Of a stretch of 8,396 nt of DNA, positions 1 through 5,438 are shown piece by piece. Positions within the stretch are counted from its first letter, which is position 1; every line of letters starts with the position of its first letter. The DNA is from Candidatus Bathyarchaeota archaeon (GTDB taxonomy: Archaea > Thermoproteota > Bathyarchaeia > Bathyarchaeales > Bathyarchaeaceae): positions 1-8,396 of the forward strand of contig JAPUUO010000061.1 of the NCBI GenBank assembly GCA_026967815.1, written 5' to 3'. The notes beneath the pieces are model-generated. The model saw only the letters and a program-made list of their open reading frames with translations. It did no database searches and was not told the DNA's origin. A program made the position numbers and the translations under genes.

Positions 1-1619
1 ATCCAATAGTTCAACAGTGGCGGTCTCTCTGAAGCTATCATTTTGGCGAGAGCGTAGAGGATTACTATCACCATGACGAAAGCAAGTATAATTGGATACG
101 GCGAGAAATCTTGTGTCAAAGAAACAAGGTGCACCCCTTTAACTTCTACGTATTCCTCGTTGTCGCCGCCGTTGAACTCTTCTGGAAGAATGCTCGCTTT
201 TGCCCTTACTGTAATTTTCGAGCTGTCAACAGAAACGATTCGATAAGATTGTGGAACAGTAGCTCTCACTGTCGCATTAGCTTTAGGTGGCAAAGACAGG
301 CAAACCCTTACCAACGTACGCGAGCCTGCGAATATAGTGAAGTCAAAGGTCTCGGCGAAGTCGCCTGTGTTTTCAATCGTCGCTGCGACTGAGAGAGACA
401 ATTTGTTCGTTGTGTTTTCCAATTCAGTAGCCACTTTTGTGATGGATATGTCGTGAAGGAGCACGTTTTGCTTACGATAGAGCCTAAGTGTAGGATCGCC
501 CACTATTGTTAAACCGTAAAAGATGCTTTGATAGCGTTCATTTTCCTGAAGCTCATTGTTTTCTTCACTCTGCTCTGCAAACCACTCTTGAAAAGCGTCG
601 CCTATCGCATTTCCTTCGGATAGAGAAGTGAAAAACTCCAGAGAGGAAACGGAGAACATCTCGGTGGTAGAGCCAATTGCGGCGAGACCGTAGGTGTCTG
701 TGAAAACGGCTGAACCTGCTAGATACCCAGGCTTGGTGTACTCTGCAGCGGAACATACAAAAAGCAAATAGAAAAAGGCGCGAGGATCGATCGCCTGATA
801 TTCCCAAGAAAAGATTGTTCCACCCCACGAAGACGGGTCTTGCTCCTCAGGAACCTCGAAGGTGTGGAAATCGTATGATCCGTGACACATAAGATATATC
901 CATTCGTACCCGAAAGGATCTTTGAGTCTGCTTTCATAATCTCTTGCATTAGTTGTCGCTGGATCTGTTACGAGTGTAACCTCGGCGTTTACTCGGCTCA
1001 ATGAAAGTTCAGCTTCCTCTGTCCAATTAAGTCCAGAATCATCTATGTATGCAAGGCTACGCCACCACGGCAATACTAGCAGACCATTTCTGTAGCGATG
1101 ATTCTTGGTGAAATAATTGTTTATTAATGAAGCCTCATCTCCAGCAATTGTAGAAGCCTTGAGTCTGCCTAGCCATATTTCAGGCGATATATTGCCGCTG
1201 TGTTCATCGTAGACTCCATCACCATCATGATCTAACCATAAACCGTCCAAGTCCTTGTAGTACATGTCTGTGAGAATTTTCTCATCGCCCACTTCATACC
1301 AAACTTCAGGGATATCTCCCACAAACAAGGCGCCAACCAGATTGTCATTCATGTCGTTCTGTAGACATGATCGAATCTCCTGCGGCGTCTCATTTTGTAG
1401 TTGACTGGTTTCGATTATATTCACGGAATACCCTTCATTTTCGATGTCTGCTGCATACTGTTTCACTGATGACTCTATTGTTGCGTAGATGGATGAGTGA
1501 ACCACTACCGAGACAAGAGGCTTTTGAGAATCAACTGAAAAAGAATGGTGAAACGTTGCAGTAGACACTTGCAGTAAGAGACCCGTCAAGATAATCCAAA
1601 AGACAATTTTCTTCAGCAT
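1..1619 (-). CDS. Secreted, membrane-anchored C25 (gingipain-like) cysteine peptidase, C-terminus cut by window edge
   Basis: The frame is open from an ATG at 1619 to the window edge (539 residues seen, no stop). Residues 1-21 form a signal peptide (Lys-Lys, then a hydrophobic core, cleavage near VSTA). The peptidase region spans about 35-380. It has a calcium-loop-like DxDxDGxxD (D130, D132, D134, D138), then PEIWLGRL (146-153), the catalytic-type His in MCHGS (H246), the catalytic-type Cys in FVCSA (C289), the GLAAIGSTTE stretch (311-320), and the closing GDPTLRL (374-380). This order is what clan CD family C25 peptidases show; members act as extracellular endopeptidases. Residues about 388-495 look like a CARDB-type beta-sandwich, followed by a membrane helix at 508-528 and a tail running off the window. 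Five N-X-S/T sequons (N76, N143, N198, N402, N448) fit an exported protein. It lies downstream of the transporter ATPases on the same strand after a 148-bp gap, so it may have its own promoter. Cleavage specificity cannot be read from the sequence. Confidence 0.85.
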   Translation of the reverse strand, partial: MLKKIVFWIILTGLLLQVSTATFHHSFSVDSQKPLVSVVVHSSIYATIESSVKQYAADIENEGYSVNIIETSQLQNETPQEIRSCLQNDMNDNLVGALFVGDIPEVWYEVGDEKILTDMYYKDLDGLWLDHDGDGVYDEHSGNISPEIWLGRLKASTIAGDEASLINNYFTKNHRYRNGLLVLPWWRSLAYIDDSGLNWTEEAELSLSRVNAEVTLVTDPATTNARDYESRLKDPFGYEWIYLMCHGSYDFHTFEVPEEQDPSSWGGTIFSWEYQAIDPRAFFYLLFVCSAAEYTKPGYLAGSAVFTDTYGLAAIGSTTEMFSVSSLEFFTSLSEGNAIGDAFQEWFAEQSEENNELQENERYQSIFYGLTIVGDPTLRLYRKQNVLLHDISITKVATELENTTNKLSLSVAATIENTGDFAETFDFTIFAGSRTLVRVCLSLPPKANATVRATVPQSYRIVSVDSSKITVRAKASILPEEFNGGDNEEYVEVKGVHLVSLTQDFSPYPIILAFVMVIVILYALAKMIASERPPLLNYW

Positions 1620-1767
1620 GTTTTGACCACACAGATTATTCTATTTCGAGTACGGATCTAAGTTTTAGACTGGCGTGCCTGTAGCGAATGTGCGCTGTAT
1701 TTTTGCTTCTCTTCATTTGCGGCATCAAAATTACGTGAGTGGCGAGACAAAAACGTTTCGAATTTTC

Positions 1768-2778
1768 TCATTTCTTAGTGAATTTGTGGCATGCCACGTA
1801 ATGCTCGCGTTTGATTTCAATGATTTCTGGTTCCTTTGTGCGGCATATGTCTCCAAGGTATTCTGGGCATCTTGTGTGGAATCTGCAGCCTGACGGCGGG
1901 TTGATGGGACTTGGGATCTCGCCTTTGATCACTACGTCGATGCGTTCTGATGCTGGGTCAGGTACCGGCACCACTGAAATCAAGGCTTTTGTGTAAGGAT
2001 GGAGAGGTTCGAAGACGATTTTCTCTGTTGGAGCCATCTCCATTATTTTGCCTAGGTACATGATTGCGAGTCGGTCGCACATGTGTCGGGCTAACGCCAA
2101 GTCATGGGTTATGTACAAAAGTGATATGTCGAAGTCTTTCACCAAATCAAGCATTAGCTTCAGAACTTCCGCCCTGATTGAAACGTCTAGCATCGACACC
2201 GGTTCGTCTGCAACTATGAATTTTGGGTCAAGTATCAAGGCTCTAGCCACGGCAACTCTTTGTCTTTGCCCACCGCTGAGTTCATGGGGAAAACGATAGA
2301 GAAACTCTTCTGCAGGAAGTAATTCTACGTCCTCAAGGGCCTTACTGACCTTGTTTTTTCTTTCCTCCCGAGTGCCTATTCCTAAAACACTTAGGGGCTC
2401 ATCTAAGATGGCGCTGATGGTCATTCTTGGGTTAAGTGATTCGTATGGATCTTGGAATATTATCTGCATTTTGCGGCGCATTTCTTTCAACTCTCTTTCC
2501 GGAAGAGTTGTTATTTTCTTTCCTTCGAAGAATATGTCACCCTCAGTTGGTTCAATCAACCTGAGCAATAGTCTTCCGGTGGTCGTTTTTCCACTACCGC
2601 TTTCTCCAGCTAAACCGAAAACCTCTTTTCTCGCTATTCTGAAGCTTATCCCGTCCACTGCGCGTACAAACTGCTGTTTCTTCGAAAAAACTGTGGAAAA
2701 AAATCCGGTTTTTACGGGAAACCATTTCTTTAGATCTACAGCTTCTGCTAATGTTTCTTTCATTTTGCAACTCTTCAT
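1768..2778 (-). CDS. dppF: Peptide ABC transporter ATP-binding protein, DppF/OppF type
   Basis: This is one of the two cytoplasmic ATPase subunits that power a peptide/nickel-type (Dpp/Opp) importer. The 336-residue length is normal for the family. The nucleotide-binding set is complete: Walker A GESGSGKT (58-65), Q-loop Gln109 in IIFQDPYESLNPRMT, signature LSGGQ (167-171), Walker B FIVADEP (187-193, D191/E192) and H-loop His225. The C-terminal oligopeptide-transporter domain shows HPYTKAL (260-266) and four cysteines at 298, 304, 312 and 330. The FQDPYESLNPRMT and SMLDVSI wording is OppF/DppF-like rather than OppD-like. The ATG at 2778 overlaps the TGA of dppD (ATGA, 2775-2778), so the two are translationally coupled. 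A second ATG at 2763 (codon 6) is an alternative start; neither has a convincing Shine-Dalgarno. The exact substrate (peptide, sugar, nickel) cannot be fixed from the ATPase. Confidence 0.93.
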   Translation of the reverse strand: MKSCKMKETLAEAVDLKKWFPVKTGFFSTVFSKKQQFVRAVDGISFRIARKEVFGLAGESGSGKTTTGRLLLRLIEPTEGDIFFEGKKITTLPERELKEMRRKMQIIFQDPYESLNPRMTISAILDEPLSVLGIGTREERKNKVSKALEDVELLPAEEFLYRFPHELSGGQRQRVAVARALILDPKFIVADEPVSMLDVSIRAEVLKLMLDLVKDFDISLLYITHDLALARHMCDRLAIMYLGKIMEMAPTEKIVFEPLHPYTKALISVVPVPDPASERIDVVIKGEIPSPINPPSGCRFHTRCPEYLGDICRTKEPEIIEIKREHYVACHKFTKK

Positions 2779-3746
2779 TTAACTTTTTTTTGGACTAGAT
2801 GGCATGCTACGAAGTATCCTTTGGTTACTTCTATGGGTTTCGGGTCTTCTTTCTTGCAGACATCCATAACATAGGGGCATCTTGGATGAAATCTACACCC
2901 TGGAGGCGGTTTCAAAAGATCCGGTGGAAAACCTGAAATTGAAGTCATTTCTGTCTTGGCTGTTTTGATGCTTGGAAAAGCTTTAATCAAGCCTTGCGTG
3001 TATGGGTGTAACGGTTCTTTGAAAATACGTACGATGTCTCCATTTTCCACGATTTTCCCCGCGTACATGATTGCACATTTCTCGCATGTTTCAGCTATGA
3101 TGGACAGATCGTGGGTTATCAATATCATTCCCAGATTTAACCTAGTTTTCATTTCTTTCATCATTTTCAGTACTTGGGCCTGTACGATGACATCTAGAGC
3201 AGTACCTGGCTCATCAGCTATCAAGAGGTCTGGATTGCATGCTACGGCCATGGCTATCAACGCACGTTGTCTCATTCCTCCGCTAAACTCGTGCGGGTAG
3301 TGATCTGCTCTCGATTGTTCAATCCCCACCAATTCAAATAGTTTTGCTGTTCTTTCCTTAGTTTCTTTCTTCTTGGTGTCTGGTTCATGCACCAAGATAG
3401 TTTCGGCAATTTGGTCGCCCACTTTGTAGACTGGGTTAAGAGCGTTCATGGCTCCTTGGAACACTATTGATATCCCTTTCCATCGCACCTTTTTTCTCAT
3501 ATCTTTTTCTTTGAGTTTAACGATGTCCTCGTCGTTGAACAACATTTTTCCTCCTATGATCTTTCCTCCTTTAGGAAGGATCTTGAGGATCGATAAAGCA
3601 GCTGTCGTTTTGCCGCATCCAGATTCTCCAGCTAGTCCAAGGGCTTCTCCTTTTTCAACTTGAAAGCTGATGTCTTCTACCGCTTTAACTGGACCTCTGA
3701 GCGTGAAATAATAGGTTTTCAGGTTTTGAACGTCTAAGAGTGGCAT
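2775..3746 (-). CDS. dppD: Peptide ABC transporter ATP-binding protein, DppD/OppD type
   Basis: This is the partner ATPase of the adjacent DppF; the two are expected to heterodimerise on the cytoplasmic side of DppB/DppC. The 323-residue length is typical. Motifs seen are Walker A GESGCGKT (40-47), Q-loop Gln97 in SIVFQGAMNALNP, signature FSGGM (154-158, the usual OppD form), Walker B LLIADEP (174-180), D-loop TALDV (182-186) and H-loop His212. The residue after DEP is Gly181, where Thr is the family habit; it is not a catalytic position. The C-terminal domain carries HPYTQGL (247-253) and cysteines 284, 290, 297 and 315. It is the first gene of the dppD-dppF pair. An archaeal TATA-like element lies about 80 bp upstream (3821-3831, minus sense), giving a leader of roughly 50 nt. 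A purine run directly abuts the ATG, so ribosome binding is not clear. Confidence 0.93.
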   Translation of the reverse strand: MPLLDVQNLKTYYFTLRGPVKAVEDISFQVEKGEALGLAGESGCGKTTAALSILKILPKGGKIIGGKMLFNDEDIVKLKEKDMRKKVRWKGISIVFQGAMNALNPVYKVGDQIAETILVHEPDTKKKETKERTAKLFELVGIEQSRADHYPHEFSGGMRQRALIAMAVACNPDLLIADEPGTALDVIVQAQVLKMMKEMKTRLNLGMILITHDLSIIAETCEKCAIMYAGKIVENGDIVRIFKEPLHPYTQGLIKAFPSIKTAKTEMTSISGFPPDLLKPPPGCRFHPRCPYVMDVCKKEDPKPIEVTKGYFVACHLVQKKVK

Positions 3747-3820
3747 CCCTTAACCCACTTTCCATAGGTTTCTACGTTTTTGAGGTTGTGGCTCCCATTT
3801 CTGGATTAATAATCGAAGAG

Positions 3821-3831
3821 TTATATAAAAA
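3821..3831. promoter_or_regulatory. TATA-type promoter element between divergent dppD and the 144-residue gene
   Basis: TTATATAA at 3821-3828 is a perfect palindrome. Read on the minus strand it continues as CTTTTTATATAAC, preceded by AAAG, which resembles an archaeal BRE plus TATA box for dppD. Assuming the usual 25 or so bp to the start site, minus-strand transcription would begin near 3800 and leave about 54 nt of leader before dppD. Plus-strand transcription would begin near 3850, about 75 nt before the ATG at 3926. The minus reading is the better match. Confidence 0.5.
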
Positions 3832-3925
3832 GCTTTGATTTCTTTGTGCGTGGGCAGACTGGTCGCCGTAAAACAGAAATTTTGGATGAAACGGTTGTTA
3901 ACCACAACTTTTAAGAAGTTCGTTT

Positions 3926-4360
3926 ATGCCCTTAGTTCGGCATGCCTTGAAAACGCAAAAAAGATGGACTGCAAAAGACGCTAATTTGGACTTGCTGACC
4001 GAAAAAATTGAAAGCTTTTTCAAAAGCAAAGGCTTCAAGACAAAGAGAAATGTATCACCACAGGGGTACAAAATCTCAACAGTGCCCAAACATGTTCGCG
4101 ATGTGAAAGCCGGCATCAAAGCTACCATCTTGGGGCGTCCCCACGATTTTATGGTGGAACTTTCAGTTGGTGAAACTTCACGTTTTTCCACTCTGCTAGG
4201 ACTCTCTACAATCCCATTTGGCGGTGGAACGCTTGTCTTGCGAGGTTTGAAGCTACAGGAGGCACTGGAGAGATTGGAGAAAGAATTTTGGGTTTATGTA
4301 GAAGAGGCAATTCCTTATGTAACTGGATCACACAGCAAAGGCAATGTGCAGAGTCCATAG
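3926..4360 (+). CDS. Conserved-looking hypothetical protein, 144 residues
   Basis: I do not recognise this family. The protein is basic at its N-terminus, contains no cysteine, and has no signal peptide or clear membrane helix, so it is probably cytoplasmic. It appears alpha/beta. A charged helix (about 19-35) is followed by likely strands (about 39-53 and 60-81) containing GRPHDFMVELS. A Gly/hydrophobic stretch comes next (88-107, with FGGGTLVLRG at 98-107), then a long amphipathic helix (108-128) rich in Glu, Leu and Lys. The ATG at 3926 is the first possible start after an in-frame TAA at 3899. It runs divergently from dppD and convergently toward the LEA-like gene, with 79 bp between stops. 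A TTTTT run at 4437-4441 could end its transcript. Nothing in the sequence ties it to peptide transport apart from position. The reading frame is credible from its amino-acid composition and the lack of a competing frame. Confidence 0.72.
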   Translation: MPLVRHALKTQKRWTAKDANLDLLTEKIESFFKSKGFKTKRNVSPQGYKISTVPKHVRDVKAGIKATILGRPHDFMVELSVGETSRFSTLLGLSTIPFGGGTLVLRGLKLQEALERLEKEFWVYVEEAIPYVTGSHSKGNVQSP

Positions 4361-4439
4361 AGACGCCGCATGCATGCAGATACGCAGTTCTTAGTAAAAA
4401 TGGAAGCGGCAGGCGCATGGAACACTCATTAAATGGTTT

Positions 4440-4967
4440 TTATACGGCATGTTGAATTGTTATCGGACCCAAGTTTTGTAAGTTGACGGTGCCTAGAAAT
4501 GTGTCAAGTAGAACAGAACCAGAAATCATCCATCTAATGGATTCTTGGTTATTGTACATGTTTATGAGGGATTTTGCGTTGGGTACACTTTCGGCTATAC
4601 TGTGGTCCGGCGGCAATTCTCTTGTAATTTTGGAACCAGGGTCGAGAGGCACTTCTGGATACCACCAGAATGTTCCTGCTGTTAATTCCACGTAGGATTC
4701 GTCAGTTTCGAAGAATCCGATTTTCCAAGATAGATTTTTGAGTTTGATTCCGACGTAGCTTGAATTATTTTCAAGAGTGAAAGTTGCATTGATGTAGATT
4801 CGGTCTTGTTCAATTTTGAAGTTGAAGTGTGGCACTTTTAGGTCAAGTGTTTCAAGGGCTGCATAAAACTCTGCATAGTTCAACGTGGGTCCTATCAAGA
4901 GGATAGTGGACGTAATAGATACTACAGAAAACACTATTACAAGCATATTCCACCTGTTTTTCAACAT
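4440..4967 (-). CDS. Membrane-anchored LEA14/WHy-like domain protein (tentative)
   Basis: A 175-residue protein with one N-terminal membrane helix (about 8-27, flanked by Lys-Asn-Arg) and an outward-facing beta-rich domain. Residues 57-85 read as alternating strands (INATFTLENNSSYVGIKLKN), and near the end ISGSVLLDTFLGTVNL (148-163) recalls the repeated strand pattern of LEA_2/WHy beta-sandwich domains. That family match is by eye and tentative. Sequons at N60, N67, N68 and N78 agree with an extracytoplasmic location. Start choice: the frame extends to a TTG at 4997, but the TATA-like element at 5001-5010 would begin transcription near 4980, downstream of that TTG. The ATG at 4967 gives a short leader and a normal anchor (MLKNRW), so I prefer it. 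Archaeal proteins of this fold have no single defined role; no function is assigned. Confidence 0.7.
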   Translation of the reverse strand: MLKNRWNMLVIVFSVVSITSTILLIGPTLNYAEFYAALETLDLKVPHFNFKIEQDRIYINATFTLENNSSYVGIKLKNLSWKIGFFETDESYVELTAGTFWWYPEVPLDPGSKITRELPPDHSIAESVPNAKSLINMYNNQESIRWMISGSVLLDTFLGTVNLQNLGPITIQHAV

Positions 4968-5000
4968 ATCCAACTGCCCCTGTGTTGATAATTTCAATTA

Positions 5001-5010
5001 AGCTTATAAA
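5001..5010. promoter_or_regulatory. Shared palindromic TATA element between two divergent small genes
   Basis: AGCTTATAAA here contains TTATAA, identical on both strands; the minus-strand reading TTTATAAGCT is a good archaeal TATA box. At the usual spacing of about 25 bp, minus transcription starts near 4980 (13 nt before the ATG at 4967) and plus transcription near 5033 (about 10 nt before the TTG at 5043). The symmetry around one element suggests bidirectional use. Start sites are inferred from spacing only. Confidence 0.55.
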
Positions 5011-5033
5011 CATTGAAGTAGCTGAAAAGACTC

Positions 5034-5038
5034 GGTGG
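5034..5038 (+). promoter_or_regulatory. Shine-Dalgarno-like GGTGG before a TTG start
   Basis: GGTGG lies 4 nt upstream of the TTG at 5043 and partly matches the archaeal GGAGGTGATC consensus. It supports the TTG as start of the small membrane protein. A competing start is the TTG at 5055, which has GGAG 3 nt upstream, a tighter gap than usual. Confidence 0.45.
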
Positions 5039-5042
5039 TTTC

Positions 5043-5438
5043 TTGAAGGAGAAGTTGAAAGACGCTCTAGTTGTCGCAGGTTGGGGCGTAACAACAGCTT
5101 CAATAATTTTGCAGAGTCTGTATGGGGGAGCAAGTTTGACGTGGCTGGATTATGTGTCCGTCTTTCTGGTAGCTGTATTAGCTGGTTCGATATTAGTTGA
5201 TATTGAAAGAATCGTGTACGGTTTAATACCATCAATCTTGTTTTCCGTATTTATACTGTTTTTTTGTCTAACCTTGCCTGCAACATTAGGTAAGGTTGGT
5301 CGCTTTGCTCCTCTAGAAGCTTTTTACAGCGGTGTACTTGTCATGGTCTTTAGAAGCATTTTCCCGATAACAATAATTGTGTCTTTTTTGGGAAGCTTTG
5401 TTGGCGGCCTGCTAGGTGAGAAGTTGAGGGTCCGTTAA
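5043..5438 (+). CDS. Small polytopic membrane protein, unknown function
   Basis: A 131-residue, very hydrophobic protein that I do not recognise. Likely membrane segments lie at about 9-26, 35-52, 57-79 and 103-123, with short charged connections (DIERIVYG at 53-60, GKVGRF at 83-88) and a basic C-terminus (EKLRVR). Three or four helices are possible; the first is the least certain. The start is a TTG with GGTGG upstream; no ATG occurs before residue 101. The gene diverges from the LEA-like gene through a shared TATA element and runs head-on into dppC. Its TAA (5436-5438) overlaps the dppC TAA (5437-5435) in a single TTAA. The conserved-type acidic/basic loop DIER could be functional, but no transport or enzyme motif is visible. 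Confidence 0.7.
   Translation: MKEKLKDALVVAGWGVTTASIILQSLYGGASLTWLDYVSVFLVAVLAGSILVDIERIVYGLIPSILFSVFILFFCLTLPATLGKVGRFAPLEAFYSGVLVMVFRSIFPITIIVSFLGSFVGGLLGEKLRVR

Noticed and set aside
565..949. Two minus-strand reading frames of 76-87 codons inside the peptidase region
   Set aside because: They overlap the catalytic segment of the 539-residue open frame in other frames. The long frame carries the signal peptide and family motifs, while these are arginine- and serine-rich with no recognisable pattern.
1620..1767. Promoter for the peptidase gene in the 148-bp spacer
   Set aside because: Several AT-rich stretches exist, but none combines a TATA-like core with the right distance to the ATG well enough to name one.
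1811..2782. Plus-strand frames up to 143 codons antisense to dppF
   Set aside because: They mirror the coding strand of a clear ABC ATPase and show no start signals or family motifs.
2956..3663. Plus-strand frames of 71-114 codons antisense to dppD
   Set aside because: They are antisense shadows of a gene with complete Walker A, signature and Walker B motifs.
4361..4439. GCATGCATGC stretch in the convergent spacer as a terminator hairpin
   Set aside because: The repeat is a short alternating palindrome with no loop and no T-run directly after it; only a separate TTTTT at 4437-4441 could act in termination.
4852..5235. Minus-strand frame of 127 codons spanning the divergent spacer
   Set aside because: It crosses the promoter region and overlaps two better-supported genes; its composition is low in typical protein features.
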